A DNA stretch of 64,000 nt, taken from assembly GCF_019670125.1 (NCBI RefSeq), contig NZ_AP023033.1:1911001-1975000 (forward strand), given 5' to 3'. Numbering within the stretch: position 1 is the first letter of the stretch; the number at the start of each line of letters is the position of its first letter. This document shows positions 26,305 to 35,697 of the stretch, piece after piece. The position numbers and the translations under genes are program-made. This DNA is from Agarivorans aestuarii. Lineage in GTDB: Bacteria; Pseudomonadota; Gammaproteobacteria; Enterobacterales; Celerinatantimonadaceae. The notes under the pieces are model-generated. The model was not told the origin of the DNA and did not search any database. It worked only from the letters and a program-made list of their open reading frames with translations.

Positions 26305-27570
26305 CTACTGAGCCTGAAAATATCGAACTTGGGCAAGGGATTGGTATTGCTGGGTTTGAAGTTGTTCAAACTCTAGTAGCAGTGCGGTTTCGTCCATAAA
26401 AGCATTGACCACCTGATCAAAACTCACGGTATTAGATTGATAACCCTGAATTGCAGCTTGGGTATTGGCTCGCGCTTGCGGTAGCAAGGTTTGTTGATAA
26501 CGAGCTAAACGCTGTGTGAGGTTTTGGAACTGTGCGACCTGACCATTAAGAGCGCCGTTCATGCTCTTAAGCAGTAAATCTCGTTCGGCTTGTTTGATAC
26601 CTTTGCCTCGTTCGGCTGATATCACTGCTTGGTCTTGGCGTTTATCGGTAAACAGTGGTACGTCCATAGAAAGAAAGCCTGAGACTAAGTCGGGACGAGT
26701 ACTACCGTCCATATCAAGAGATCGACGATGGCCGTAACCTAGTTCTACTTTAAACGCTGGTTTGTAAGCTTCATGGGCAATTTCAACTTGTTTGTCTGCT
26801 TCCTCAATAGCGGCTTGCTTGGCCAACACCATAGGATGTTGGGTGAGCAAACTATAGTGTTCTGTGTTGCGAGCTGCTGCGTATGATTCGGCAGTACTCC
26901 ACTGAGGTAAGGCAGGATCAAAAGGCTGATAGGCGCTAGCGCCTAACCAAGTGGCTAATTGCCCTCGATAGGCCTGTTCTTGTTGAGCGAATGCAGCGAT
27001 TTTCTCGTCGAACTTACTGAGTTGAAGCTCTGCTTGAAATAGATCTTGGCTTTGCTTGTAGCCAAGTTCAAACTGGCCACGCACATGTTCAACATTACGT
27101 TCAAAAAGTTGTTTATTTTGATCTAACAATTGTTGTGCCGTGTGGGTAAATCGCACGTTTAACCACATTTGGCGGATTTGCTGGCTCAACTCCAAGCGAC
27201 GCTCAGCTGCTTGATGTTCTGTTTGCTGCTCCAAAATTTGATAACGCTGACCTGTTAACTCGCGCGTATCGCCGCGGGTAAATTCTTGTGCGACACCAAT
27301 ACTAAGCTGAGTCATTGGGTCTTGGTCAAACTTAAAACTGTCAGTTGGCAAGTTGGCTAAGCCGAATTTCACCATGGGATCTTTTAACTGAGCGTTTTGA
27401 ATCCCCATGGCCGCGAACTGCTCTTGACGTTGCAGATATAGCTGAGTCGATGGATCTACGCTTAATGCTAGTTCAACAGCGCGTTCAATCGTTAAAGTGG
27501 TGGCTGTCGCTGTGGTGCTTGCTGTTAAAGCAATAGCAAGCACAACCTCTTTGTAAGAGGATATGTACAT
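26305..27570 (-). CDS. cusC: CusC-type outer-membrane efflux protein (TolC family)
   Basis: A 421-residue protein with a signal peptide (about 1-23, TASTTATA) and two long alpha-helical repeats rich in Gln and Leu, typical of the TolC/OEP family (for example LELSQQIRQMWLNVRF and FDQVVNAFMDETALLLEFEQLQ). It forms the outer-membrane exit duct for CusBA. It lacks the N-terminal lipoprotein Cys of E. coli CusC. It is first in the cusCBA order and ends 12 nt before cusB. Confidence 0.88.
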   Translation of the reverse strand: MYISSYKEVVLAIALTASTTATATTLTIERAVELALSVDPSTQLYLQRQEQFAAMGIQNAQLKDPMVKFGLANLPTDSFKFDQDPMTQLSIGVAQEFTRGDTRELTGQRYQILEQQTEHQAAERRLELSQQIRQMWLNVRFTHTAQQLLDQNKQLFERNVEHVRGQFELGYKQSQDLFQAELQLSKFDEKIAAFAQQEQAYRGQLATWLGASAYQPFDPALPQWSTAESYAAARNTEHYSLLTQHPMVLAKQAAIEEADKQVEIAHEAYKPAFKVELGYGHRRSLDMDGSTRPDLVSGFLSMDVPLFTDKRQDQAVISAERGKGIKQAERDLLLKSMNGALNGQVAQFQNLTQRLARYQQTLLPQARANTQAAIQGYQSNTVSFDQVVNAFMDETALLLEFEQLQTQQYQSLAQVRYFQAQ

Positions 27571-27609
27571 GATTTTTCCTTACTATTTGATTAAAAAAAG
27601 ATTTAAAAA

Positions 27610-27960
27610 TCAAGCAGTAAGAGGAGGCCGAAAAGGTAAATCCTGTAGGGAAGGATGGAGATTAAAGGTGTAGAAACTAAGTGCTGCACCTTTTGGTAAG
27701 GGGGTAAAGTGCAGGCCTGAAGAAATGTAAGCAGGTGTCGCAGCGCACAAAGACAGCTGGCAATCTAACTTGCACAACTCACTAAGCTGAGCAGCAGCCT
27801 CATGGCTATCACTAACAGCATCATTGTGGCAATCCATACTGGTATGCATGACTCCCTGTTGAGCATTGTGTTTTTGCTTGTGCGAGGAATGCTCCGAAGC
27901 GTTGGCCACGCCGGATACCATTTGCAAACAAAACACAAAAATCAAAAACAATGCTTTCAT
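27610..27960 (-). CDS. Small secreted Cys/His protein leading the cus operon
   Basis: A 116-residue product from the ATG at 27960 (a TTG 13 codons earlier is possible), with a signal peptide (MKALFLIFVFCLQMVSGVANA). The mature part has HSSHKQKHNAQQ, MDCHND and LCKLDCQLSLCAA, and so a cluster of His and Cys fit for metal binding. No known domain. It lies 40 nt upstream of cusC in the same direction; comparable small proteins precede copper-efflux operons in other marine gammaproteobacteria, to my memory. It may be a periplasmic copper buffer or a sensor-like leader protein. Confidence 0.6.
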   Translation of the reverse strand: MKALFLIFVFCLQMVSGVANASEHSSHKQKHNAQQGVMHTSMDCHNDAVSDSHEAAAQLSELCKLDCQLSLCAATPAYISSGLHFTPLPKGAALSFYTFNLHPSLQDLPFRPPLTA

Positions 27961-27999
27961 AGGGTTAGGATAGTAAGGCAGAGTTAGTGATAATCGCAA

Positions 28000-28344
28000 G
28001 TGTTTTTGGAGAATTGAGTCAATAGAATTTTAACTGCCGTATTAAAGGCAAAGTCGATTCATTAGAATTCTACTAACATCTAATGATGCTTTTTCGAGTT
28101 AGCAGCGTTGCTAATCTATTACTTTATGGCTTAGGTCAAATATCGCTAAACCATTTAGTTGGGGCAAACCATAAATGAAGCGAAGTGCTCCATTTTATTC
28201 AACGAGCAAATGCTTCACTATCGGGCACAACATTTAACAAGGTCGATTAACAATGCTTAAGCAGGGTAGTGACGTTATAGTTCATAAATTAATGGCGTAG
28301 CTCCCTTACCAGTAGGTGCGGGAGTTACACACATTAGGGAATGA
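28000..28344. other. Intergenic stretch with a weak hairpin
   Basis: No coding frame was found. GTAGCTCCC (28297-28305) and GGGAGTTAC (28320-28328) can pair (one G-T) just downstream of the GH3 remnant in the minus direction. It may be the former 3' hairpin of that gene. Nothing else is recognised. Confidence 0.35.
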
Positions 28345-28464
28345 TTACCCAATAACTTCAAACTTGGCTTTGTGCAAATCTCTATCTCTTGAGCTTGAAC
28401 CCACCATCAGTTCAAACTCACCCGGTTCTACTAGGCGTTGAAGATCGCTAGTGACTAAGGTGTA
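28345..28464 (-). pseudogene. Remnant of a GH3 beta-glucosidase (C-terminal Fn3-like domain)
   Basis: The minus strand reads 39 codons, including LVEPGEFELMVGSSSRD and ending KFEVIG with a TAA at 28345-28347. This matches the last strand region of the fibronectin III-like domain of family 3 glycoside hydrolases, where EPGEFELMVGSSS is characteristic. A stop in frame (28465-28467) precedes it and no start exists. The rest of the roughly 700-codon gene is gone, probably by a deletion ending near 28465. Confidence 0.7.
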
Positions 28465-28555
28465 TTAGTTACAAACTATCAGTTCTACATTGGTGGTTTA
28501 GTTATCGCTTACTTTGTTGTAGTTTGGTTGTATCAATGTAACGAAGTGTGATTTT

Positions 28556-29695
28556 GTGACTATCAGTGAAAATGCGTTAACTAACAACAGCAGTTATCTT
28601 TTGCACTCTAGCATTAAGCACAGCGAGCTTGCACTTGATGCTAGCTCTCCCTTTCAAAACCCGGTGTTCTTGCAAGCCTTAGAGCAGCAAGCATGTGTGG
28701 GAGCGAATAGCGGCTGGCAACCACATCATATTGAGTTGCCCGATCACCAATTACTGTTTCCAAGCTATTTAAAGTCACATAGTTATGGTGAGTACGTGTT
28801 TGATTGGGCCTGGGCAGACGCTTATCAGCGTTACGGTTTAGACTACTACCCCAAGCTAGTTACCATGCAACCCTTTACGCCTATCGCTGGGCAAAAGCAC
28901 TTTGGTAAGGCCCTTACTGATAGCGCTGTTGCTCAACTGGCTGATAGTGTTGTAAATATTTGCCAACAACAGAGCTTAAGTTCGTGGCACTGTAATTTTA
29001 TTGAGCAAGCTTTTGCCGATCAATTGCAAGCCAATGGCATGATGACCCGTCACGGGGTGCAGTTTGAGTGGCGCAACCAAGGCTATGCTAGCTTTGAACA
29101 CTATGTCTCAGGTTTTACCTCCCGCAAAAGAAAAACCACTAATAAAGAGCGTAGAGTAGCTAAAAGCAGCGTGGACGAGATTGTTTGGCGAACTGGTAGC
29201 GATATAGACTACCAAGCTTTAGAGGCATTTTATCTTTGCTATCAAACTACCTATATGAAGCGTGGACAAAAAGGCTATTTGTCTTTTAGTTTTTTTCAGC
29301 AGCTAGCTCAGAAAATGGGCGACAACATGCTGCTGGTGACAGCAGAAAAAGACCAGAAAATTGTGGCTAGTGCTTTGTTCTTTTTCGACCAAGATAACTT
29401 ATATGGCCGCTATTGGGGCTGTTTGCAAGAGTTAGACATGCTGCATTTTGAGTTGTGTTTTTATCAAGGTATCGAGTTTGCTATAGCCAAGGGAATACAG
29501 CGGTTCAACCCTGGTACTCAAGGTGAGCACAAGCTGTATAGGGGTTTTGAACCAGTGACCACCTATTCCTCTCACTATGTTGCTCGTAGTGATTTTTCCG
29601 CCGCAATAAAGGCCTTTTGCATCGAAGAGCAGCTGCACATCGCACAATATGCTGAGCAGTGTAAAAAGCTGCTCCCCTATAAAACCCAGCCCTAA
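28556..29695 (+). CDS. COG3146 family GNAT-like (FemAB-type) protein
   Basis: A 379-residue cytoplasmic protein of the COG3146 group, predicted acyltransferases once annotated as peptidogalycan biosynthesis proteins. Visible marks are SSPFQNPVFLQALE, GEYVFDWAWADAYQRYG, FTSRKRKTTNKERR and the C-terminal FNPGTQGEHKLYRGFEPV. The start is a GTG at 28556; no ATG is placed better. It ends 17 nt before the next gene, so the two are probably co-transcribed. Substrate unknown. Confidence 0.75.
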   Translation: MTISENALTNNSSYLLHSSIKHSELALDASSPFQNPVFLQALEQQACVGANSGWQPHHIELPDHQLLFPSYLKSHSYGEYVFDWAWADAYQRYGLDYYPKLVTMQPFTPIAGQKHFGKALTDSAVAQLADSVVNICQQQSLSSWHCNFIEQAFADQLQANGMMTRHGVQFEWRNQGYASFEHYVSGFTSRKRKTTNKERRVAKSSVDEIVWRTGSDIDYQALEAFYLCYQTTYMKRGQKGYLSFSFFQQLAQKMGDNMLLVTAEKDQKIVASALFFFDQDNLYGRYWGCLQELDMLHFELCFYQGIEFAIAKGIQRFNPGTQGEHKLYRGFEPVTTYSSHYVARSDFSAAIKAFCIEEQLHIAQYAEQCKKLLPYKTQP

Positions 29696-29712
29696 GACAA
29701 ATGGAGTCAGTC

Positions 29713-30285
29713 ATGGATGTAGATCTACAATGCCGATGTGGCAAGATAAAAGGGCAGATAAAGCAAGTAAGCCCTAGCGCTGTTAAGCAGCTAGTGTGTT
29801 ATTGCGAAGATTGTCGCAAGTTTGCTCAACATTTGCAGAGCGAAGGAAGCTCGATAAATCAGTATGGTGGCTCAGAGCTATATGTAGCTGCACCAGCTAA
29901 GGTTGAAATAGTAGAGGGAAAACAACAGCTAGCCTGCTTGCGTTTAACGCCTAAAGGCATTTATCGCTGGTATAGCCAATGTTGCAATACACCTATCGCC
30001 AATACCGTAGGCATTAAACTGCCCTTAGTTACGGTTTATCAAGACTTTGTAGATGCAGAGCATACTAGTTCTTTACAGAGTAACAGTGAGCACTTAGGTG
30101 CAGTAAATGAGCATCAAGCTTTAAAGCCGCTTCCTGAGGCGCTATTGGGAGCATCCCCGCGTAAAACCAAATTTAAACTGATTGTTAAACTATTAGGCTG
30201 GAAACTTAAAGGAAAAGGAAAACCCAATCCTTTTTTTGAAGACTCGGGTAGGGCAAAGGTAAAACCCTCGATACTTAAAAGCTAG
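29713..30285 (+). CDS. DUF6151/GFA-like zinc protein
   Basis: A 190-residue protein with cysteine pairs CRCGK, CYCEDCRKF and QCCNTPIANT, an arrangement like glutathione-dependent formaldehyde-activating (GFA) proteins and close to the DUF6151 family. The ATG at 29713 has GGAG 6 nt upstream; a longer form would start at 29701. A basic, Lys-rich end (GWKLKGKGKPNPFF) follows. No enzymatic activity can be assigned. It probably shares a transcript with the COG3146 gene. Confidence 0.65.
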   Translation: MDVDLQCRCGKIKGQIKQVSPSAVKQLVCYCEDCRKFAQHLQSEGSSINQYGGSELYVAAPAKVEIVEGKQQLACLRLTPKGIYRWYSQCCNTPIANTVGIKLPLVTVYQDFVDAEHTSSLQSNSEHLGAVNEHQALKPLPEALLGASPRKTKFKLIVKLLGWKLKGKGKPNPFFEDSGRAKVKPSILKS

Positions 30286-30356
30286 TCTCTATAGTTAACT
30301 AGCTTCTTCTAGAACTGACTAAATAAGCCCTCACTAGCGGTGAAGGCTGTTAGCAA

Positions 30357-31580
30357 TTACCTGCTAGTTTTTTTCGGGTTTTTGTAATGCCCATTGCCCT
30401 TTTTAGACTTGGGTTTGTAGTTGAGAATTGAAACAGGCACTTCTTTGATTGGCTCAAAACCTTCTATCACTTTACGTTCTATTAAGTGGCCAATTCGGCT
30501 TTCAATCGCACATAGGTTTCTAAAGTCATCTTTAGAGACAAAAGAGATTGCTTCACCTTGAGCACCAGCTCGACCAGTTCTGCCAATTCGATGCACATAG
30601 TCGTCTGCTTGGTCTGGTAAGTCGTAATTGACCACTCGGCTTAGCTCTTCAATGTCGATACCACGAGAAGCGATACCGGTAGCCACTACAAACTTAATTT
30701 CTCCAGATTTAAAGTCTTCTAGAAGCTTGTTGCGCGAGGCTTGGCTACGGCCGCTATGCAATGCTTCGGCATTAATACCACGCTTTTCGAGCTGGCTTAC
30801 AAGCTTGGCTGATCCATGTTTAGTTTGAATGAAAATCAGCGCTTGTTGCCAATCGCCGTCTTTAATCATTTGGCTTAACATGGCGGATTTCTTGTCTTTG
30901 TCCACCGTGACTAGCCACTGGTCAATTTTAGGTACACTGTCTTTGTTTTGAGCCAGTGAAATTTCAAGCGCTTCACCAATAGAGGTTTGTGCCAGTTGCT
31001 TTACTTGCTTCGACAGGGTAGCGGAGAAAAGTAAGCTTTGGCGCTGCTCGGGGAGTCGGTCAACAATTTTAGTGATGTCGTCAATAAAGCCCATATCTAA
31101 CATGCGGTCGGCTTCGTCTAGCACCAAGGTATCTAGTTGGTCAAAATTCACTGCACGTTGATACATCATGTCTAGCAATCGACCGGGTGTGGCGACTAGG
31201 ATATCTACGCCGTAAATTAGGGCCTGTTTTTGTGGCTCAGAGTCTACTCCGCCCACCATTGCCAGAGAGCTTATTTCAAGGTGCTTAGCGTAGTCTTGAA
31301 TGCTTTGTTCAACTTGTTGGGCTAATTCGCGCGTAGGTGTTAGCACCAATGCTCGCACTCGTTTTCCGCGCAGTGGAGTTGTTTGTTGAGTAATGTTTTG
31401 CAAAATAGGCAATACAAAACTTGCAGTTTTACCTGTACCTGTTTGCGCTGCCGCAATCAGGTTTTTGCCATTTAACACCAACGGTATCGCTTTAGCCTGA
31501 ATCGGCGTAGGCTGTTGGTAGTTTAATTCGTTTAAGGCTTGCACCAGTGGTGCGTGTAAACCAAGTTTGGAAAATGGCAT
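30357..31580 (-). CDS. rhlE: DEAD-box RNA helicase, RhlE-like
   Basis: From the ATG at 31580 it has 407 residues: Q motif (FSKLGLHAPLVQALNELNYQQPTPIQ), motif I AQTGTGKT, Ia PTRELAQQ, II DEADRMLD, III SATL, IV-VI including HSGRSQASRN, VATGIASRGID and HRIGRTGRAG. It lacks the RNA-binding domain of DbpA and the long tail of DeaD, which fits RhlE, a ribosome-assembly helicase. The basic end KSKKGNGHYKNPKKTSR may add RNA affinity. It stands alone, divergent from rof. Confidence 0.85.
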   Translation of the reverse strand: MPFSKLGLHAPLVQALNELNYQQPTPIQAKAIPLVLNGKNLIAAAQTGTGKTASFVLPILQNITQQTTPLRGKRVRALVLTPTRELAQQVEQSIQDYAKHLEISSLAMVGGVDSEPQKQALIYGVDILVATPGRLLDMMYQRAVNFDQLDTLVLDEADRMLDMGFIDDITKIVDRLPEQRQSLLFSATLSKQVKQLAQTSIGEALEISLAQNKDSVPKIDQWLVTVDKDKKSAMLSQMIKDGDWQQALIFIQTKHGSAKLVSQLEKRGINAEALHSGRSQASRNKLLEDFKSGEIKFVVATGIASRGIDIEELSRVVNYDLPDQADDYVHRIGRTGRAGAQGEAISFVSKDDFRNLCAIESRIGHLIERKVIEGFEPIKEVPVSILNYKPKSKKGNGHYKNPKKTSR

Positions 31581-31724
31581 GGGTATCTCTATGTCGAAGG
31601 AAGCAATGGCTAGGGTAGTGCGCTGCAACTAAATCATCAGCTGGCGCTATATTAGCACGTGTTAGGGCGTTAGCTGAATCATTGGATATGATGTTTTATT
31701 TGCGCATAGCTAATCGGAGTGCTT

Positions 31725-31970
31725 ATGATTTCTTGTGATAACTATGATTACATCGAAATAGCCTGTATGTACCGCTACCTAGTGAGGGTATTGTTGGTAA
31801 GTGGTGAGCAAATTCAAGGTCTCGCGTTAGACACTAAGCGTAATCAACACAAGCAAGAATGTATCTTACTCGAGCAAGCTAATCAGCAAATTTTAGTGGT
31901 GTTAGATGACATAGAACAGTTAGAGGTCTTGGTAGATAACCCTCATTTTACTAAGGTGAGCTTTACTTAA
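31725..31970 (+). CDS. rof: Rho-binding antiterminator Rof (YaeO family)
   Basis: An 81-residue protein with the Rof signature: ISCDNYDYIEIACMYRY at the start and a small Sm-like beta fold. Rof binds Rho and blocks transcription termination, notably under stress. The ATG at 31725 has GGAG 5 nt upstream; a GTG two codons earlier is less likely. The gene is single and closed by a strong terminator. Confidence 0.85.
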   Translation: MISCDNYDYIEIACMYRYLVRVLLVSGEQIQGLALDTKRNQHKQECILLEQANQQILVVLDDIEQLEVLVDNPHFTKVSFT

Positions 31971-31982
31971 GCCTTACAAAAC

Positions 31983-32007
31983 AAAAGGCGAGCATGGCTC
32001 GCCTTTT
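31983..32007. terminator. Bidirectional terminator between rof and the leu genes
   Basis: AAAGGCGAGC (31984-31993) pairs with GCTCGCCTTT (31997-32006) around ATG. A runs on one side and T runs on the other serve the convergent rof and LeuA-like genes. Confidence 0.88.
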
Positions 32008-32030
32008 ATTTTACTTAAGAAGCGCTAGTG

Positions 32031-33560
32031 TTATTGGCGCTGATGTAAACGTACATTCAGCATGCGTAAGGTCGCTTGAATACCAGCAAATACCTGGTTG
32101 GAGTTAACTCCGCGGGTATGGAACTGTTTAGCATCATCTGCCCATTGAATTACACATTCGGTTAGAGCGTTCGCTTGACCACCGGGTGGAATCCGAACTT
32201 CGTAATCAATCAGTTCTGGCATGGTGAGCTTAGAATCACTTAAAGGATGGTCGAGTGCTTTCATAAAGGCATCAAAGCCACCGTTACCGTGTCCTGAGCT
32301 TTTATAAACTTTATCACCAATGCGTAGGCGAATGTTAGCGGAAGACTCTAAATCCAACCCACTGGTAATTGAGCAGTTGAGTAGCTCGATATGGGCGAAG
32401 TCATTGCTCTCCATGATATCGGCGATAATGAACGGCAAATCGTTAGGTGTGATAGTGGCTTTTTGGTCACCCAACTTAACGATTTTGTCGAGAAGCTTTT
32501 TCTGATTCTCGGGCGATATTTCAATCTCCATTGCTTCAAGGTTTTTAATGATTGAAGCTTTACCAGCCATTTTCCCTAAAGCGTAACTACGTTCACGACC
32601 AAAGCGCTCTGGGCTAAGTTCGGTAATGTATAAGCCGCCTTTGTGGTCACCATCGGCGTGAATACCTGCCGTTTGAGTAAATACGTCTGCACCAACAATC
32701 GGGGTATTAGCGGCAAGTCGTTTACCGGAAAAGCTTTCAACCAGTTTGGCAATATTGTGAATTTCTTTCTCATCAATATTGAGTTTAAAACCTAACTTGT
32801 CTTTTAGTACTACCGACACTTCAGCTAAAGAAGCATTACCGGCGCGCTCGCCTAAGCAATTCATGGTGCAGTGCAATGCCGCCACGCCAGCTTCTGCGGC
32901 TGCCATGCTATTGGCGGTGGCTAAGCCGTAATCGTTATGCGGGTGAAAATTAAATTTAATATTTGGGAAGCGTTCAATCATGTCAGTTAAGCTATCAAAC
33001 ACTTCTTTTGGTGCCATAACCCCTAAGGTATCGGGTAACATGAAGTGCTCTATGCCTAAATCTTTAAGCGCATCGACTAGCTGGTATACGTATTCTGGGC
33101 TGTCGGCATAGCCATTTGACCAGTCTTCTAGATAGACGTTTACACTTAAGCCTTGGGCCTGAGCATAACTCACCGTTTGTTTGATGTCGGCGATATGCTG
33201 CTCAATAGTTTTACCTAGCTGATTAGTACAGTGGTTTAAGCTGCCTTTGGTCAGTAGGTTAATAATTTGAGCGCCAGATTCAACAATCCAATCAACGCTT
33301 TTGTTGTGATCAACAAAACCAAGAATTTCGATTTGATGTAGGTGACCAGCGTCTTTAGCCCATTCGGTAAGCTGTTGTACCGCAGATTTTTCACCGTCTG
33401 AAACACGTGCAGAGGCTACTTCGATACGATCAACTTTTAAGGATTGGAGTAGGGCTTTACCTACACTGACTTTTTCTTGAGGGAAGTAAGACACACCTTG
33501 GGTTTGTTCGCCATCGCGAAGGGTAGTGTCCATGAGTTGTATTGAGCGGTTTTGCTCCAT
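32031..33560 (-). CDS. LeuA/CimA-type synthase (2-isopropylmalate or citramalate synthase)
   Basis: A 509-residue enzyme of the HMGL-like synthase family with MDTTLRDGEQTQGV (metal/acid site), HPHNDYGLATAN (metal-binding His pair), GERAGNA and, at the C-terminus, an alpha-isopropylmalate synthase regulatory (LeuA dimer) domain with SSGHGNGGFDA. Its wording (IEVASARVSDGE, LEDWSNGYADSPEYV, QTAGIHADGDHKGGLY) resembles the group found with leuCD in Bacteroidetes more than E. coli LeuA. It condenses acetyl-CoA with 2-ketoisovalerate or with pyruvate; sequence alone does not decide. It lies 67 nt after leuD. Confidence 0.8.
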   Translation of the reverse strand: MEQNRSIQLMDTTLRDGEQTQGVSYFPQEKVSVGKALLQSLKVDRIEVASARVSDGEKSAVQQLTEWAKDAGHLHQIEILGFVDHNKSVDWIVESGAQIINLLTKGSLNHCTNQLGKTIEQHIADIKQTVSYAQAQGLSVNVYLEDWSNGYADSPEYVYQLVDALKDLGIEHFMLPDTLGVMAPKEVFDSLTDMIERFPNIKFNFHPHNDYGLATANSMAAAEAGVAALHCTMNCLGERAGNASLAEVSVVLKDKLGFKLNIDEKEIHNIAKLVESFSGKRLAANTPIVGADVFTQTAGIHADGDHKGGLYITELSPERFGRERSYALGKMAGKASIIKNLEAMEIEISPENQKKLLDKIVKLGDQKATITPNDLPFIIADIMESNDFAHIELLNCSITSGLDLESSANIRLRIGDKVYKSSGHGNGGFDAFMKALDHPLSDSKLTMPELIDYEVRIPPGGQANALTECVIQWADDAKQFHTRGVNSNQVFAGIQATLRMLNVRLHQRQ

Positions 33561-33627
33561 AAACCATGTCTCGCAGTAAAGAAATTCGCTAAAGAGTAGG
33601 CGCTACCTAAGTAGCGCCTAGCTGCAA

Positions 33628-34245
33628 CTATGCGCTTGGCCACAACCAAGGTAGTTGTTGTTTGTGTTTGGCTTCAAACTCGTCGATCTTGTCTTCGAAT
33701 TTTAAAGTCCAGCCAATGTCGTCAAGGCCTTTAGATAAAGTCTCTTTACGGAATGGGTCTACATCAAACGCGACTTCTTTACCGGCCGGAGTTTGTATTA
33801 CTTGATTCTCTAAATCGATAGTAATTGAAATCCCAGGCGCTGCTTCTACTTCGTCCATTAATGCTTGTAATGTTTCAGCATCAACGATGATTGGCAAAAT
33901 GCCATTTTTAAAGCAGTTGCTGAAGAAAATGTCAGCGTAGCTGGTTGAAATAATAGTATTAAAACCGTAATCAGCAATTGACCAAGGTGCATGCTCTCGT
34001 GAGCTACCACAACCAAAGTTATCACCAGCGATTAGGATTTTAGAACCTTTAAACTCAGGGCGGTTTAATTCAAACTCTGGGTTCTCAGAGCCATCTTCTA
34101 GGTAGCGCCAATCGTGAAAAAGGTGAACGCCGAAACCGGTACGTTCTACTTTTTTCAAAAACTGCTTGGCAATGATTTGGTCTGTATCTACGTTACTACG
34201 ATTCATTACCGCAGCAACAGAGTTGTGTTTGTTATATGGTTGCAT
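33628..34245 (-). CDS. leuD: 3-isopropylmalate dehydratase small subunit
   Basis: A 205-residue protein from the ATG at 34245, which has TTTGGAG upstream; the frame is open to a GTG at 34266. It has the swivel-domain motifs NVDTDQIIAKQFLK and GDNFGCGSSREHAPWS. It forms the heterodimeric isomerase with LeuC, interconverting 2- and 3-isopropylmalate (or citramalate and 3-methylmalate). It lies 48 nt after leuC on the minus strand. Confidence 0.95.
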   Translation of the reverse strand: MQPYNKHNSVAAVMNRSNVDTDQIIAKQFLKKVERTGFGVHLFHDWRYLEDGSENPEFELNRPEFKGSKILIAGDNFGCGSSREHAPWSIADYGFNTIISTSYADIFFSNCFKNGILPIIVDAETLQALMDEVEAAPGISITIDLENQVIQTPAGKEVAFDVDPFRKETLSKGLDDIGWTLKFEDKIDEFEAKHKQQLPWLWPSA

Positions 34246-34293
34246 AATTAACTCCAAAAATTTCACTCACATTGATTAATCAACGTGTTTACA

Positions 34294-35697
34294 TTATTTC
34301 CAAGTACGTAAATCGACGAACTTACCTTCAACGGCTGCGGCTGCTGCCATCGCTGGTGATACAAGGTGGGTACGACCCCCTTTACCTTGTCGTCCTTCGA
34401 AGTTTCGGTTTGAAGTTGATGCACAGCGCTGTTCAGGTTGAAGGTAATCACCGTTCATCGCTAGACACATTGAGCAACCCGGCTCACGCCATTCCCAACC
34501 CGCTTCAATAAGCACTTTATCAATGCCTTCTTTTTCGGCTTGTTCTTTAACAGGGTAAGAACCTGGTACGGCAATAGCTTGTACGCCTGGCGCTACTTTT
34601 TTACCTTTAGACACAGCGGCAATCGCGCGGAAGTCTTCGATACGACCGTTAGTACATGAACCTACAAATACCACATCTACAGGGAAGTCGGTCATTTTCT
34701 TACCGGCTTCTAGGCCCATGTAGTTTAGCGCGCTTTTAGCCGCTAAAGATTTAATTGAATCTTCGATTTGAGCAGGATCTGGAATTGGTTGATCCACAGG
34801 AAGTACTTGCTCTGGTGAGGTACCCCAAGTGACTTGTGGTGCAATTTCTGCTGCGTCTAATTCAACTACAGCATCGTACTCAGCACCTTCGTCGGTAGTT
34901 AGAGACTTCCAGTATGCAACCGCTTGATCCCAGTGTTCACCTTGAGGAGCAAACTCTTTGCCTTCTAGGAAATCAAAGGTTTTTTGGTCTGGTGCAATAA
35001 GACCAGCACGCGCACCGCCTTCAATCGCCATGTTACATACGGTCATGCGACCTTCCATGCTTAAGGCTTCAATTGCACTACCGGCAAATTCAATCACGTA
35101 ACCAGTACCGCCAGCAGTACCAATTTTACCGATGATGGCTAGTACAATGTCTTTCGCGGTAGCAAATTCAGACAGCTCGCCATCTACTTTAACCAACATT
35201 GTTTTTGATTGTTGTTGTTGGATGGTCTGAGTTGCCATGATGTGTTCAACTTCAGAGGTACCAATACCGAAGGCTAGGGCACCAAAGGCACCGTGAGTAG
35301 CAGTGTGGCTATCACCACAACAAACCACCATACCTGGATGAACAAAACCGTGCTCTGGCACAACGATGTGAATTACACCGTTATTAGCATTGTTCATATC
35401 GTATAAGTTAATGCTGTTATCGGCACAGTTTTGCGCCATAACTTCAATTTGTTTTTTGCCAATAGGATCAGGCAAAGATGCGCGGTCGGCTGCTTTAGTT
35501 GGAACACAGTGGTCCATAGTGGCCAAAATGCTGTGTGGGTTGCGAACCGGGCGGTTAGCCATACGCAGACCTTCAAAGGCTTGCGGGCTTGTTACTTCGT
35601 GCATGAGGTGACGGTCAACAAAAAGGATAGATGCGCTACCTTTTGGTTCGTGGACTACATGCGCGTCCCAGATCTTTTCGTACATTGTTTTTTTCAT
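34294..35697 (-). CDS. leuC: 3-isopropylmalate dehydratase large subunit
   Basis: A 467-residue aconitase-family protein. The cysteines of the [4Fe-4S] cluster are in VGSCTNGR and GCSMCLAMN, and the start [14 protein letters not shown] aligns with E. coli LeuC. AAGGAAG precedes the ATG at 35697. It is the first gene of leuC-leuD-synthase. leuB, which normally sits between leuA and leuC, is absent from this region and must be elsewhere or replaced. Confidence 0.96.
   Translation of the reverse strand: MKKTMYEKIWDAHVVHEPKGSASILFVDRHLMHEVTSPQAFEGLRMANRPVRNPHSILATMDHCVPTKAADRASLPDPIGKKQIEVMAQNCADNSINLYDMNNANNGVIHIVVPEHGFVHPGMVVCCGDSHTATHGAFGALAFGIGTSEVEHIMATQTIQQQQSKTMLVKVDGELSEFATAKDIVLAIIGKIGTAGGTGYVIEFAGSAIEALSMEGRMTVCNMAIEGGARAGLIAPDQKTFDFLEGKEFAPQGEHWDQAVAYWKSLTTDEGAEYDAVVELDAAEIAPQVTWGTSPEQVLPVDQPIPDPAQIEDSIKSLAAKSALNYMGLEAGKKMTDFPVDVVFVGSCTNGRIEDFRAIAAVSKGKKVAPGVQAIAVPGSYPVKEQAEKEGIDKVLIEAGWEWREPGCSMCLAMNGDYLQPEQRCASTSNRNFEGRQGKGGRTHLVSPAMAAAAAVEGKFVDLRTWK

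Noticed and set aside
33793-33806. TTTGTATTACTT operator-like match
   Set aside because: It lies inside leuD coding sequence and lacks the last conserved base.
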